Below the pieces are notes generated by a model. The model saw only the letters and a program-made list of their open reading frames with translations, was not told where the DNA came from and searched no databases. Shown piece after piece: positions 43,928-54,825 of a DNA stretch of 64,000 nucleotides. Every line of letters begins with the position of its first letter. Within the stretch, counting starts at the first letter, position 1. A program made the position numbers and the translations under genes. This DNA comes from Thiosulfatihalobacter marinus (lineage in GTDB: Bacteria; Pseudomonadota; Alphaproteobacteria; Rhodobacterales; Rhodobacteraceae): NCBI RefSeq assembly GCF_016019955.1, contig NZ_JAECRZ010000001.1, positions 434,001-498,000 of the forward strand, given 5' to 3'.

Positions 43928-44899
43928 ATGGCGCTGGAAGACGCAAAGCATCAGGTGGACACGGCCTTTACGCGCGAAACCCTGCGGGGCCCGAGCTTTG
44001 AGAATACGTTCGGGGGCGCGAACTCGTTCCTGCGGCGCAAGTATTCCAAGGATCTGGAGGGTGTGGATATTGCCGTGACCGGCATCCCGTTTGATCATTC
44101 CGTCACCAACCGCCCCGGCACGCGGCTGGGTCCGCGCGCCATTCGCGAGGCCAGCGCGTTGCAGGCTTTCGATCCGCCCTACGGCTGGGGCTATGATGCG
44201 CTCCGGGAGCTGACCATCGTCGATTATGGCGATCTGGCGTTCGATTATGCGCGGATCAGCGATTTTCCCGACACGCTGACCCAACATATCCGGGGCATCC
44301 TGAACGCGGGGGCGGCCAGCATCACGCTGGGGGGCGATCACTATATCAGCTTTCCGATCCTGAAAGCCTATGCCGAGAAATACGGGCCGGTCAGCCTGTT
44401 GCAGTTTGATGCCCATACCGACACCTGGGCCGATGACGACATGGACCGGATCGACCACGGAACGATGTTCTACAAGGCGGTCAAGCTGGGGCTGGTGGAC
44501 CCGGCGACATCGGTGCAGGTGGGTATCCGCACGGAGAATCCCGATACGTTGGGGTTCAATATCATCGACGCGCGCGAGGTGCATGAAACCGGTCCGGTGG
44601 CCGTGGCCCGCAAGATCAGATCGATCCTGGGGGACAATCCGGTCTATCTGAGTTTCGACATTGACGGGCTGGACCCGGCCTTTGCGCCGGGCACCGGCAC
44701 GCCGGTCTGGGGCGGGCTAACCAGCGGGCAGGCCAGCATCATCCTGCGCGATCTGGCGGGGATCAACCTGGTGGGGGGTGATATTGTCGAGGTGTCCCCC
44801 CCCTATGACACCACCGGCGCCACCGCGATTGCGGGGGCGCATGTGGCGACCGAGCTGATCTGCCTGTGGGGGTGGACGCGGCGTCGCGCGACGCCCTGA
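43928..44899 (+). CDS. speB: Agmatinase (ureohydrolase family)
   Basis: A 323-residue manganese ureohydrolase that should convert agmatine to putrescine and urea, the route from arginine to polyamines. Metal ligands occur in GGDHYIS near residue 138, DAHTDTWAD near 161, and SFDIDGLDPAFAPGTG near 240. EVSPPYDTTGATA near 285 is also typical. It could act on another guanidino compound, since agmatinase and guanidinobutyrase differ little. GGGGGAGC about eight bases before ATG 43928 supports the start. A hairpin-forming GC-rich region lies between it and the M20 amidohydrolase. Confidence 0.9.
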   Translation: MALEDAKHQVDTAFTRETLRGPSFENTFGGANSFLRRKYSKDLEGVDIAVTGIPFDHSVTNRPGTRLGPRAIREASALQAFDPPYGWGYDALRELTIVDYGDLAFDYARISDFPDTLTQHIRGILNAGAASITLGGDHYISFPILKAYAEKYGPVSLLQFDAHTDTWADDDMDRIDHGTMFYKAVKLGLVDPATSVQVGIRTENPDTLGFNIIDAREVHETGPVAVARKIRSILGDNPVYLSFDIDGLDPAFAPGTGTPVWGGLTSGQASIILRDLAGINLVGGDIVEVSPPYDTTGATAIAGAHVATELICLWGWTRRRATP

Positions 44900-44986
44900 G
44901 CTGGAAGCGGTCTTGATTTTTCGTCCCCGAGCCGGTCTTGTTCGCCAACCCGGCCGAGGTGCTGCCGGGGGCAGGAGACAAGGATT

Positions 44987-45400
44987 GTGCGTTTCATGGT
45001 GTATTTCTGGATCGTTCTGGGGCTGTTTCTGGCCGGGCTTGGCTATGTGCGGTTTGCCCCCTCGGACCCGGCGCGCTGGCATCAGCCCCCAAACGTTGTG
45101 GGCGACAAGACCTTTGGAAACGGCGCGACGCGGCGCGTGACCATCGGCAAGGACGGGTTGAAGCGGCTGGCGGCGGTGGCCGAGGCGGACCCGCGCACAT
45201 ATGTGTTGGCCGGATCGGTGCAGGACGGCATGATCACCTTTGTCACCCGCACGCGCGTGGTGGGGTTTCCCGATTACACCACGGCCATTCAGGACGGCGA
45301 AGACCTTGGCATTCTGGCGCGCTCACGCTTTGGGCGGCGCGATTTCGGGGTCAATGCCGCGCGGATCGAGCGATGGATCGAGGCTTTGCCCGCCTTCTAG
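44987..45400 (+). CDS. DUF1499-family protein
   Basis: A 137-residue protein with an N-terminal membrane anchor or signal (VYFWIVLGLFLAGLGYV) and a mostly beta C-terminal part with TRTRVVGFPDYTTAIQDG, RSRFGRRDFGVNAARIERWI: the layout of DUF1499. Function is unknown; DUF1499 proteins face the periplasm. The start taken is GTG 44987 (MRFMVYF), with AGGAG nine bases upstream; ATG 44996 is a possible alternative. The 3' end overlaps the last 78 bases of the convergent secreted-protein gene at 45323-45400. Confidence 0.75.
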   Translation: MRFMVYFWIVLGLFLAGLGYVRFAPSDPARWHQPPNVVGDKTFGNGATRRVTIGKDGLKRLAAVAEADPRTYVLAGSVQDGMITFVTRTRVVGFPDYTTAIQDGEDLGILARSRFGRRDFGVNAARIERWIEALPAF

Positions 45401-45631
45401 TTCTGAGCTGAGACAGCCGGGGGCGACCTCGCGCCACATCGGGACGTTCAGCGACATCTGGCACTGGGCCATGAACATGCGCCCGTCGACCTGAAGGCAG
45501 ATGGTTTCGCCGATCTCCTTGCGTTCGCCCGCGCTGTCGGTGCAGTAGCATTCTATCGGGACGCCGTTCATGAAGCCGTCCGCATAGGCGGGCGGCGCGA
45601 GCAGAAGAAGCAGGGCGGCCAAGCGTTTCAT
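45323..45631 (-). CDS. Small secreted cysteine-containing protein, unknown function
   Basis: A 102-residue protein with a clear Sec signal peptide (MKRLAALLLLLAPPAYA, cleavage before DGF). The mature part has four cysteines (CYC, CLQV, CQMS, PGCLSS), which in the periplasm could form two disulfides. No domain is recognised. ATG 45631 directly begins the signal peptide, and the longer open frame above it would run into prfA. The gene is divergent from prfA across 61 bases and overlaps the end of the convergent DUF1499 gene by 78 bases. Its C-terminal tail is therefore the least certain part. Confidence 0.65.
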   Translation of the reverse strand: MKRLAALLLLLAPPAYADGFMNGVPIECYCTDSAGERKEIGETICLQVDGRMFMAQCQMSLNVPMWREVAPGCLSSELEGGQSLDPSLDPRGIDPEIAPPKA

Positions 45632-45692
45632 ACCGGCATGATACACTGTCCGCGCCTCTTGACCAACTCCGCAGATTGCCCCACTTAGCCTC

Positions 45693-46745
45693 ATGGTTCC
45701 GATAGAGCGACTAGAACAGATCACCCGGCGGTTCGAGTATCTTGAAGCGCAGATGGCCGAGGGCGGGGGCAGCGATATTGCCGTGCTGGCCAAGGAATAT
45801 TCCGAGCTGAAGCCGGTGGTGGCGCAGATCGCCGCCTATCGCCGGCTGCTGAGCGATATGGCCGAGGCCGAAGAGATGCTGGGCGACCCGGACATGAAGG
45901 AACTGGCCGAAGAGGAACTGCCCGGTTTGCGTGCGGCGCTGCCCGAGGCGGAGCGGGCGCTGCAACTGGCGCTGTTGCCCCGGGACGCGGCGGATGCGCG
46001 CCCGGCGATCCTTGAGATCCGGCCCGGAACCGGGGGCGACGAGGCGGCGCTGTTCGCCGGCGATCTGCTGCGCATGTACCAGCGTTACGTCGAGGCGCGG
46101 GGCTGGAAGCTGGAGATCCTAGAAGAGCAGGTGACGGAGCTGGGCGGTGTCAAGGAAGTGGTGGCCCATATCAAGGGTGAGAACGTTTTTGCGCGACTGA
46201 AATACGAATCCGGTGTGCATCGCGTCCAGCGAGTGCCGACCACCGAAAGCGGCGGGCGGATCCATACTTCGGCGGCGACGGTGGCGGTGCTGCCCGAGGC
46301 GGAGGACGTGGATATCCAGATCGATGCCAATGATCTGCGGATCGATACGATGCGGTCCTCGGGCGCGGGCGGGCAGCATGTGAACACCACGGATTCGGCG
46401 GTGCGGATCACGCATGTGCCAAGTGGGATCGTGGTGACAAGCTCGGAAAAATCGCAGCACCGCAATCGCGAGATCGCGATGCAGGTGCTCAAGACGCGGC
46501 TTTATGATCTGGAACGCCAGCGCATCGACAGCGAACGCGCCGCGGATCGTGCCGGGCAGGTGGGATCGGGGGACCGGTCGGAGCGGATCCGCACCTATAA
46601 TTTTCCGCAGGGCCGGATGACGGATCACCGGATCAACCTGACGCTGTACAAGCTGGACCAGGTGATGCAGGGCGATCTGGATGAGGTGATCGACGCGCTG
46701 ACGGCGGATGCGCAGGCGGCGATGCTGGCGGAGATGCAGGGGTGA
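45693..46745 (+). CDS. prfA: Peptide chain release factor 1
   Basis: RF1 ends translation at UAA and UAG codons. The 350-residue protein has the catalytic GGQ motif in [15 protein letters not shown] near residue 228. The P-X-T anticodon-like motif is [14 protein letters not shown] near 181, where RF1 is expected rather than the SPF of RF2. Length is normal. The start ATG 45693 lies 61 bases from the divergent secreted-protein start. Its stop overlaps the GTG start of prmC by four bases, so the methylase that modifies the GGQ glutamine is translationally coupled, the arrangement seen across many bacteria. Confidence 0.97.
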   Translation: MVPIERLEQITRRFEYLEAQMAEGGGSDIAVLAKEYSELKPVVAQIAAYRRLLSDMAEAEEMLGDPDMKELAEEELPGLRAALPEAERALQLALLPRDAADARPAILEIRPGTGGDEAALFAGDLLRMYQRYVEARGWKLEILEEQVTELGGVKEVVAHIKGENVFARLKYESGVHRVQRVPTTESGGRIHTSAATVAVLPEAEDVDIQIDANDLRIDTMRSSGAGGQHVNTTDSAVRITHVPSGIVVTSSEKSQHRNREIAMQVLKTRLYDLERQRIDSERAADRAGQVGSGDRSERIRTYNFPQGRMTDHRINLTLYKLDQVMQGDLDEVIDALTADAQAAMLAEMQG

Positions 46746-47581
46746 ACCTGCGCCAGGGGCTTGCCGAGGGGATCGCGCGGCTGAAGGCGGCGGGGATTGA
46801 CGGCGCGGCACGGGATGCGCGTGCATTGTTGGCCGAAGCGGCGGGAATCGCGCCGGGCCGGGTGATGCTGGAAGCGGATATGGTACTGCCCGATCCGGCC
46901 CGGTTCCGGGCGTTGATCGCGCGCCGCGCCGCGGGCGAACCGGTGTCCAGGATACTGGGGCGGCGCCAGTTCTGGGGGCGTGATTTCACGGTGACGCGCG
47001 ACACGCTGGACCCGCGCCCGGAAACCGAGACCCTGATTGCGGCGGCATTGGACATCGGGCCGGTGGCCCGGTTTGCCGATCTGGGGACGGGAACCGGGAT
47101 CATCGCGGTTTCGTTGTTGGGCGAATGGCCCGGCGCGACCGCGCTGGCGACGGATATCAGCGGCGCGGCGCTGGCCGTGGCCGAGCAGAATGCCTCTGAT
47201 CAGGATGTGCGCCAGCGTTTGGAGTTTCTGCGCATTGGCAAGGCGGGTGTGTGGCTGCCCGAAGAGATTGGAAGGTTCGATCTGATCCTGTCCAACCCGC
47301 CCTATATTTCGGCGCGGGAAATGAAGGACCTGGCGCGCGAGGTGCGCGATCATGACCCGCATGAGGCGCTGACGCCGGGGGGCGACGGGCTGGCGCCCTA
47401 CCGGGCCATTGCGGCGCAGGCGGCGCGGCATCTGAACGCGGGCGGGCATGTGATGGTGGAGATCGGCTGGCGTCAGGGGGCCGATGTGGCGGCAATGTTC
47501 AGGGCGGCGGGTTTGGGCAATTTGCGGGTGTTGTGCGATCTGGACGGGCGCGACCGGGTTGTCGCGGGGCAAAAACAGTGA
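46742..47581 (+). CDS. prmC: Release factor glutamine N5-methyltransferase
   Basis: PrmC methylates the glutamine of the GGQ motif in release factors RF1 and RF2. The 279-residue protein has an N-terminal helical domain, then the SAM-binding Rossmann fold with [12 protein letters not shown] near residue 117. The catalytic NPPY motif is [11 protein letters not shown] near 183, which positions the target glutamine. The start is GTG 46742, four bases overlapping the prfA stop (GTGA). Length agrees with the family. The DUF4167 gene follows 225 bases later. Confidence 0.96.
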   Translation: MNLRQGLAEGIARLKAAGIDGAARDARALLAEAAGIAPGRVMLEADMVLPDPARFRALIARRAAGEPVSRILGRRQFWGRDFTVTRDTLDPRPETETLIAAALDIGPVARFADLGTGTGIIAVSLLGEWPGATALATDISGAALAVAEQNASDQDVRQRLEFLRIGKAGVWLPEEIGRFDLILSNPPYISAREMKDLAREVRDHDPHEALTPGGDGLAPYRAIAAQAARHLNAGGHVMVEIGWRQGADVAAMFRAAGLGNLRVLCDLDGRDRVVAGQKQ

Positions 47582-47806
47582 CAAATGCGCCGAACTGACG
47601 CGGAAAAACCACTGTCGTGCGGGTTTTAGCCCTTGTGCGACGCAACGAAGCGAATTAGTCAGGGGGTGTCCTGATGATGGATGCCCGCGAGGGCGGTCCC
47701 GCTGGACACCAAGCCACAAAGTCGAGTTTCCGGATTTTTTTGAGAGCGCAAGAGGCGCGAAACGGGCTCCGCAGATAATAGCAGACCAGGGCTGGACAGC
47801 TTTACC
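47582..47806. other. Structured intergenic region before the DUF4167 gene
   Basis: There is no gene in these 225 bases. A stem GGTGTCC (47665-47671) with GGACACC (47704-47710) encloses an inner hairpin GCCC-GCGA-GGGC (47683-47694) with a GNRA-type tetraloop. On the plus strand this would fold in the leader of the downstream gene. It is a candidate structured RNA, with no known family recognised. Confidence 0.35.
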
Positions 47807-48415
47807 ATGAGATCATCCAAATCCCGTTCGCGGAACAAGTCGAACCGCAACCGTCCTTCGGGCAATATCGTCAACCGCGTGTTTGACAGCTCGGGCCCCG
47901 AGGGCAAGGTGCGCGGTACGCCACAGCAGATCATCGACAAGTACAATCAGCTGGCGCGGGATGCGCAGCTGGGCAATGACCGTGTCGCGACCGAGAATTT
48001 CCAGCAGCACGCAGAACACTATCTGCGCATGTTGAACGAGGCGCAGCGCGAACAGGACACGCGCCGCGAGGAACAGGAGCGGGTGAACCGCGAGCGTCAG
48101 GCCGAGCGGGACCGCGAGCGGCGCGATCGCATGGACCGGCAGGAACGCGAAGCCAATGGCAATGATGGTGAACAGCCGGATCTGGTGATCGATCCGTCCG
48201 AACGCGATCAGCCGGACGTGATCGTGGACGCGCCCGAGAGCGGATTGGTGGAGACACCGGAAAACAGGGCCGAGGAAGAGCCGTCCAAATCGACCCGCAA
48301 ACCGTCGACCCGCAAGCGCTCAAGCTCATCGCCGCGTCGCAAGAAATCGGATGAGGACGCCCCGGCGGCAGCCGAAGCGGCATCGACCCCCGAAGGGGGC
48401 GCGGCGGCCGAATAG
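47807..48415 (+). CDS. DUF4167 domain-containing protein
   Basis: A 202-residue, very charged protein. The first 75 residues form the DUF4167 domain (basic NKSNRNRPSGNIVNRVFDS, then GTPQQIIDKYNQLARDAQ and a HAEHYLRML helix). A long Glu/Arg coiled coil follows (about 80-125), then an acidic and Lys/Ser/Arg-rich disordered tail. DUF4167 is almost confined to alphaproteobacteria and is regularly found behind prfA-prmC. The basic start suggests nucleic-acid or ribosome binding, but no function is proven. A strong terminator follows directly. Confidence 0.88.
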   Translation: MRSSKSRSRNKSNRNRPSGNIVNRVFDSSGPEGKVRGTPQQIIDKYNQLARDAQLGNDRVATENFQQHAEHYLRMLNEAQREQDTRREEQERVNRERQAERDRERRDRMDRQEREANGNDGEQPDLVIDPSERDQPDVIVDAPESGLVETPENRAEEEPSKSTRKPSTRKRSSSSPRRKKSDEDAPAAAEAASTPEGGAAAE

Positions 48416-48439
48416 GCGCGCACGCGGCAGGATTTTGGG

Positions 48440-48468
48440 AAGGCCCGGTCAGTGGACCGGGCCTTTTT
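48440..48468. terminator. Bidirectional terminator between DUF4167 and rsmA
   Basis: A perfect stem GGCCCGGTC (48442-48450) / GACCGGGCC (48455-48463) with loop AGTG is flanked by AA on the left and TTTTT on the right. The plus-strand T-run serves the DUF4167 gene. The convergent rsmA gene stops at 48468, so the hairpin may also end that operon. Confidence 0.85.
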
Positions 48469-49307
48469 CATTTCCCGAAGCTGCGGGCAAGGGCGCAGAA
48501 TTGTTCGAGACCGACCTGTTCGGCGCGTTCGGTGGGCTGGATACCCGCCGCGCGCAGGCGATCCTCGATATCGGGGGCCTGTCCCTTGAGTGCGGCGCGC
48601 AGCATCTTGCGGCGTTGGTTGAAGGCGGCGGCGACGATGCGGCTGAGCGTGGCGGCATCCGCCGGATAGCGCGGCTCGGGCAGGGCGGTGAGATGCACCA
48701 CGGCGGAGCTGACCTTGGGGGGCGGGGTGAAGGCGCCGGGCGGGAGCGACATCACGATACGCGCCTCGGCCCGCCACTGGGCCAGGATGGCCAGCCGCCC
48801 GTAGGCCTTGCTTCCGGGGCGGGCCACGATGCGTTCGGCCACCTCGCGCTGGAACATCAGGGTGAGGCTTTGCCAGAAGGGCGGCCATTGCGGTGGTGTG
48901 AGCCAGCGCACGAGGAGTTCGGTGCCGATATTGTAGGGCAGGTTGGCCGCGACCCGGATCGGCGGGGTGAGATGCACCAGCGGGTCGATGTCCATCGCAT
49001 CGCCCTGGATGATCTGCAACCGGCCCGGACAGGCGGCGGCGATCTCGGCAAGCGCGGGCATGCAGCGGCTGTCCTTCTCGATGGCGAGTACCTTGCGGGC
49101 GCCTTCGGCCAGCAGGCCACGGGTGAGACCGCCGGGGCCGGGGCCGATTTCCAGAACGTCGCATTGCGTCAGGTCGCCCGCCTGTCGGGCGATCTTGGCC
49201 GTGAGATTGAGATCGAGCAGGAAGTTCTGGCCCAGCGATTTGCGGGCCGACAGCGCGTGTGTTGCGATCACGTCGCGCAGCGGGGGGAGGGTGTCGATGG
49301 CGCTCAT
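48468..49307 (-). CDS. rsmA: 16S rRNA dimethyladenosine transferase (KsgA)
   Basis: RsmA/KsgA dimethylates A1518 and A1519 of 16S rRNA and serves as a late ribosome assembly checkpoint. The 279-residue protein has SAM-binding motifs LGQNFLLD near residue 25 and [14 protein letters not shown] near 52, and the catalytic NLPYNIGT near 123. The C-terminal domain ends with [13 protein letters not shown] 49307 is used because the longer frame (to 49526) enters pdxA. It is the last gene of a minus-strand unit lptF-lptG-lptD-surA-pdxA-rsmA, an order conserved in many proteobacteria. Confidence 0.96.
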   Translation of the reverse strand: MSAIDTLPPLRDVIATHALSARKSLGQNFLLDLNLTAKIARQAGDLTQCDVLEIGPGPGGLTRGLLAEGARKVLAIEKDSRCMPALAEIAAACPGRLQIIQGDAMDIDPLVHLTPPIRVAANLPYNIGTELLVRWLTPPQWPPFWQSLTLMFQREVAERIVARPGSKAYGRLAILAQWRAEARIVMSLPPGAFTPPPKVSSAVVHLTALPEPRYPADAATLSRIVAAAFNQRRKMLRAALKGQAPDIEDRLRAAGIQPTERAEQVGLEQFCALARSFGK

Positions 49308-49386
49308 GGGGTCGGTGTGGGGCCTGTGGTGTGGGAGATGCGGAAGATTTGAGGCCTCCGGCGGGGATATTTGGGGCCAAAAGAAG

Positions 49387-50351
<965 letters not shown>

Positions 50352-50355
<4 letters not shown>

Positions 50356-51590
50356 TTTTCGACGATCGTGGCGTCGGCGCGCAGCTGGGCGAGATAGCTT
50401 TCGGCAAAGGATTGCAGCCGCTGGTTGCGCAGCGCCTGTGCCACGTCCTCGCGCGAGAGTTCTTCATCCAGTTGCGCCGTGCGCCCGCAGAGCATGAGGA
50501 AGATCAGGTTCTGGCCGTTGCTTGTGGTGAGGGCGGTCGAGACTTCGTTGTCGTCCAGTCTGGCAAGTTCCAGGGCGATGTCGTGCGGGATCTCTCCTGG
50601 TGCCTTGGAAGCGCGGACCAGAACTTCGGGCGGGAGATCTTTGGCGACGCCGTAAAGATCATCGCAGCGGTCGATCCTGCCGCGCAGTTCGCCGGCGCGG
50701 GCAAGGGTTTCGGGGCTGCGCCCGCCGGACATGTAGAACATGGCATAGTCGATGGCGGCATAGCTGGGCGCGCGGCGGCCGGTTTCCTCGATATCGCGCA
50801 TCTGGAACAGCGCGACGGCGTTGGGCAACTGGACCGGCTCGCTGATGTCGCCGGGGCCGAGCGCCACGATCAGGGGGCGCAGCTGTGGCGGCAGATTGGT
50901 GATCGGCATCCAGTCGATCTGGCCGCCGCTGTCCTTGGTCTGGGCGGCGGAATAGGTGCGCGCGGCGTCTGCGAAGGCTTCAAAGCCGCGAATGTCGGAC
51001 AATGTTCCGGCGAGGTTTGTGACCTCCTCGCGGGTTTGGGGGGTGGCGGGAATCACGATTTCCGAGAGCAGCACGCGCACACCGCCCGCGCCGCTATTGG
51101 CGATGATGGCGCGGTCGATTTCCTCTTCGCTGATCTGCACCTGGGCGCCGAACCGCGATTGGACGACACCGCGCCAGGAGATGCCCGAATAGGTGAAATC
51201 GCGCATGGTTTCTTCGTCGATACCTTCGGCGGCGAGCGCCTGGATGAATTCCTCGGGCGGGAGATTGACCCTTTGGGCCAGTTCGGCGATTCCGGCCTGG
51301 ACGCCGTCCTCGCTGGGCGTGATACCGGCGATTTCGGCAGCTTCGAGTTTCAGCCGGTCATCGATCAGCTGTTCGCGGGCCAGATCGCGCACGTCGCCCG
51401 GCGTGCTCATGATCGCCAGAAGCAGGGCGCGCTGTTCGATCTCGTAATAGGTGATGACGCGGTCATTCACGGTGATGGCCGGCGAAAAGGCGCTTTGGGA
51501 CAGGGCCGCGTTGGCGGCCATGAGGGCAAGGGCCCCGGCGGCGAGGCCGGAAAGGAAGCGCGTGGGTCGGATGCGTGTCATTCTGCTCAT
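50352..51590 (-). CDS. surA: Periplasmic chaperone / peptidylprolyl isomerase SurA
   Basis: SurA escorts outer-membrane proteins such as LptD through the periplasm. The 412-residue protein has a Sec signal peptide (FLSGLAAGALALMAANAALSQ) and an N-terminal SurA_N helical domain (INVNDRVITYYEIEQR-like text near 42). One parvulin-type rotamase region occurs around residues 170-280 (PITNLPPQLRPLIVALGPGDIS), and a C-terminal helix completes the fold. The second parvulin domain looks degenerate, as is common in alphaproteobacteria. The start is uncertain: ATG 51590 is used, but 51581 and 51608 are possible. It abuts and slightly overlaps pdxA, with lptD upstream. Confidence 0.9.
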
Positions 51591-51592
51591 CG

Positions 51593-53731
51593 TCACGTTT
51601 TGCCGCATGTGCGGGCATAGCTTTTGTCACCGGCATTGACCGAAAAGCCCAGCAGGGCCACTGTCAGACCGAAATCGGTGCTGGATTGCACCGTAGTGGA
51701 AGTAGAGAAGCGGCGCGAGACCGAAAGTTCGACTTTGACGCATTCATTGCGGTACTCCAGCCCCAGACCGGCCTCGGCGGTACGTCCGCTGCCCGCGTCA
51801 TAGCGCCAGTCCAGCAGGCCGGTCCAGTGGCGGCTCATCCGGTAGCGGCTGTCCAGCGCCCATTCCGACAGGACCGATGTGCGATTTTCGGCCGCGTCCG
51901 GGGCCAGCCAGACATAGCTGGCATCGAGCCACAGATCCTTGTTGTTCCAGCCGATGCGGGCCGCGGCCTTGTCGACGCCGCTATTCATGTCGAACAGGGT
52001 GCGCGCCGAGAGGTTGAGGCCGTTTCTGGTCTTGATCTGGCCAGCCAGAAGAATATCGGACTCGCGCCCGGAAAGGCCCGAGGATTGCGTGAAATCGGCT
52101 TGCACGTCCTGATGATACACCTGCCCGATGGTAAAGTTGCCCTGCCAGCTGTCGGGGGCGTAGCGTGCCCAGTTCAGGCCGACCGCGCCGCTCAGCCCGC
52201 GCTCGCGGCGGTCATAGGAGGGAAAGCGCGACAGGGACAGAAGATTGCCCTCGTCAAATTCAACGCGGGTGCTTTCGTCATTGGCAACGTCAAGATTGTC
52301 GCCCCCGGAAAAGCCGATCTGAGCCACGGGTTCGAGAAGATAGGTGGCCCCGTCGGCGCCGCTCCTGCTCATCGGGTAGCGGAAATGCGCCGCGAATGTG
52401 GGGGTAATCTGGGTGGCGAAATCATCGACCGTGCTGTCATTCTCGGTGCGATAGGCATCAAAGGCCAGTTCACCGGTGACACCGGCGCGCAAGCCACCCG
52501 TGAGTGTCCAGTTGCGGCGCCATTGCAGGTTGGCATTGACCCGACCGACATCGCGCCCGTCGACATCGGCATCCGATTCCCGAACGTGCTTGTGGATTTC
52601 CAGGTTGGAGCGCAGTTCGCCGCCGATCAGGGAGGGAAAATAGCGCCGCTCGGTTTCCGCGGCGGCCACCATGGTGGGCAGGGTGGCGTTGTCTTCTCCG
52701 GCGCGCAGCGATTTGTAGTGGCGAAGGGTGAGTATCGTGTTTTCATCGCGTTTGGCCCTGGCGGCGGTGATGAAGCTGACCAGGCGGTCGTCGTCGGAGT
52801 AATCGTAATCGGTCAGGTAGCCGTCGTCAGTGACGGCCTTGAGATCGAAGGTCAGCTTGTAATCGCGGGGCAGGTCGAACCAGCCGTTGACGAATGTGTA
52901 GGCGCGGGTTTCGCCGGGCAGGATGGTATCGTCCGAAACCGCGCCTTCGATATTGAGCCGCCCTTTGCGGAAAGCCTGGCGATAGCGGAACTCCATCGTC
53001 TTCGTTTCCGACGAAACATAGGGAGTCAGCGTCAGGTCGCGGCTTTGGCCCATGGTGATGAAATAGGGGGCCTTGATCCCGTAGCTGAGCTGAGATGTGG
53101 TGCGGATCGTGGGGATCAGAAAGCCGGTGGCGCGATCCAGGGTCGGGTCGGGCAGGCGCAGATACGGAAAGTAGAGCACCGGAACGTCGCGGATCAGAAG
53201 CTGGGCGTGGTCAAAGTATAGCTGGCGTTCCTGTTGATCATGCACAACCCGGCGCGCGCGAATCTGCCAGAGCGGCGCCTGGTTAACGTTGCAGATGCGG
53301 CAGGAGGAGGCGGTGGCCTTTGTCAGGATATTGTAGCGTCCGTCGACACGATCCAGTTGATTGGCGGCCAGCTGGACCTGCTGATCGAGCACCATGCGGG
53401 CACTGCGCAGGATTCCGTTCTGAAACTCGCTGTCCAGCTCGGCCCAGTCGGCGATGATTGTGGTTTCGGACCCTTGCACGATGCGGATCGGGCCGGTCAG
53501 CGTGATCTTGTTGGCGCGAACGTCATAGTCGATCCGCGAGGCCAGCAGGCGCGACCCGTCCATCAGCGCCTCGACGTTGCCTTCGGCGGTCAGTTTGTCC
53601 TCGCCGGTGACATAGACGCGATCCGCGACAAGCATGATATTGCCCTGGGCCGGCACGGATTGGGCCAGCGCCGGCAGGGTGGTTGCGAGCAGCACAAGAA
53701 GCGCGGAAAGGACTCGGGCGGCAGCGGTCAT
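51593..53731 (-). CDS. lptD: LPS-assembly protein LptD
   Basis: LptD is the outer-membrane barrel that, with LptE, inserts lipopolysaccharide in the outer leaflet. The 712-residue protein has a Sec signal peptide (VLSALLVLLATTLPALA, cleavage before QS). An OstA-type N-terminal beta-taco covers about residues 25-185 (ADRVYVTGEDKLTAEGNVE). A long beta-barrel follows, ending in aromatic and alternating residues. Two cysteines near residue 140 (SSCRICN) and two in the C-terminal half (ECVKV, RTCGKT) resemble the conserved disulfide cysteines. The start ATG 53731 overlaps the lptG stop by four bases. SurA, its chaperone, is encoded just downstream. Confidence 0.95.
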   Translation of the reverse strand: MTAAARVLSALLVLLATTLPALAQSVPAQGNIMLVADRVYVTGEDKLTAEGNVEALMDGSRLLASRIDYDVRANKITLTGPIRIVQGSETTIIADWAELDSEFQNGILRSARMVLDQQVQLAANQLDRVDGRYNILTKATASSCRICNVNQAPLWQIRARRVVHDQQERQLYFDHAQLLIRDVPVLYFPYLRLPDPTLDRATGFLIPTIRTTSQLSYGIKAPYFITMGQSRDLTLTPYVSSETKTMEFRYRQAFRKGRLNIEGAVSDDTILPGETRAYTFVNGWFDLPRDYKLTFDLKAVTDDGYLTDYDYSDDDRLVSFITAARAKRDENTILTLRHYKSLRAGEDNATLPTMVAAAETERRYFPSLIGGELRSNLEIHKHVRESDADVDGRDVGRVNANLQWRRNWTLTGGLRAGVTGELAFDAYRTENDSTVDDFATQITPTFAAHFRYPMSRSGADGATYLLEPVAQIGFSGGDNLDVANDESTRVEFDEGNLLSLSRFPSYDRRERGLSGAVGLNWARYAPDSWQGNFTIGQVYHQDVQADFTQSSGLSGRESDILLAGQIKTRNGLNLSARTLFDMNSGVDKAAARIGWNNKDLWLDASYVWLAPDAAENRTSVLSEWALDSRYRMSRHWTGLLDWRYDAGSGRTAEAGLGLEYRNECVKVELSVSRRFSTSTTVQSSTDFGLTVALLGFSVNAGDKSYARTCGKT

Positions 53732-54825
53732 CCGTCCTCCATATGCAACAATAATCCAAGAGCCAACATGACACTTGCCACAGGCGGCGCCCAGGCGGCC
53801 AGCAGCACCGAAATCTGGCCGCTTTCCCCAAGGATCTGGGCAAAGTTGCGCACGAAATAAAGCGCAAAGCCGATCAGTACCGAAGCCAGCACTGCGATGC
53901 CGGTATTGCCGAACCGCGTGTGACGCATGGTAAAGGCCGAGGCGATCAGCACCATGGCCACCAGGAACAGCGGCTGGGCCAGTTCCATGTTCAGCCACAC
54001 GATATGGCGGCGGGCCGAAAAACCGGCGACTTTCAGTTCCTCGATGAATTCCGGCAGTTGCCAGATCGGGATCGCCGCCGGGGTGCCGAACCGGTCGCGG
54101 ATGCGTTCCGGGGTCAGGGAGCTTTCCAGGCGCAACAGGTTGTGGCTCTGGGCGGCGGCTTCGGAGTTGAGTCCGTTCACCAGAGGCCATGACTTGGCGT
54201 TGGTCAGTTCCCAGGCGCCTTCCACCAGGCGGGCGCTTTCGGCCTCGATCCGGGTCTTGGGGCCGCCGTCGCGCGGGTAACTGACAATGGTGACATCCAG
54301 GAACACGGTGGCATCGGCATTGGTCTGGGCGGCATAGATCACCGCCTGGCCCCGCGCGCTGCCCTGACGCAGCCAGAGACCTTCGGAGGAGAGCGACAGG
54401 GCGCTGCGCCCTTCGGCGCGCATGCTTTCGGACATCTCGTCATAGCGCACCGTTGTGGCGGCGACGATCGGATTGAGCGTTGTCACCGCGAAGATCCCCA
54501 GAAACAACGCCACCGTTACCGGCGACAGCAGCGCCAGAATGGCCGAACGCCCGGCGGCGCGCACCACGACAAGTTCGGATGTGCGCGCCAGCGTGATGAA
54601 CAGCGCGATCGTGGACAGGATCACGATCAGCGGCAACAACTGATACAGACCCTCGGGGGTTTTCAGGATGGTCAACAGCACCACCGAGGAAAACCCGACT
54701 TCTTCGACATCGAAGCGGCGCAGCTGTTCCATCAGGTCGACCAGCGCCATGAGCACGAAAAATACCGCCAGGATGCCGAGGAAAATCCAGCAGAACTTGC
54801 GCGCGAAGTAGAAATGAATGGTCAT
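53728..54825 (-). CDS. lptG: LPS export ABC transporter permease LptG
   Basis: LptG is one of two half-permeases that extract LPS from the inner membrane. The 365-residue protein has three N-terminal membrane helices (TM1 at about 10-30, next ones near 55-105), a periplasmic beta-jellyroll region around residues 130-265, and three C-terminal helices at about 275-360. This is the layout of the YjgP/YjgQ family. FARKFCWIFLGI is a typical N-terminal segment. ATG 54825 overlaps the lptF stop by four bases (ATGA), and the gene's own stop overlaps lptD's ATG. The ATPase LptB and the bridge LptC/LptA are not in the window. Confidence 0.93.
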   Translation of the reverse strand: MTIHFYFARKFCWIFLGILAVFFVLMALVDLMEQLRRFDVEEVGFSSVVLLTILKTPEGLYQLLPLIVILSTIALFITLARTSELVVVRAAGRSAILALLSPVTVALFLGIFAVTTLNPIVAATTVRYDEMSESMRAEGRSALSLSSEGLWLRQGSARGQAVIYAAQTNADATVFLDVTIVSYPRDGGPKTRIEAESARLVEGAWELTNAKSWPLVNGLNSEAAAQSHNLLRLESSLTPERIRDRFGTPAAIPIWQLPEFIEELKVAGFSARRHIVWLNMELAQPLFLVAMVLIASAFTMRHTRFGNTGIAVLASVLIGFALYFVRNFAQILGESGQISVLLAAWAPPVASVMLALGLLLHMEDG

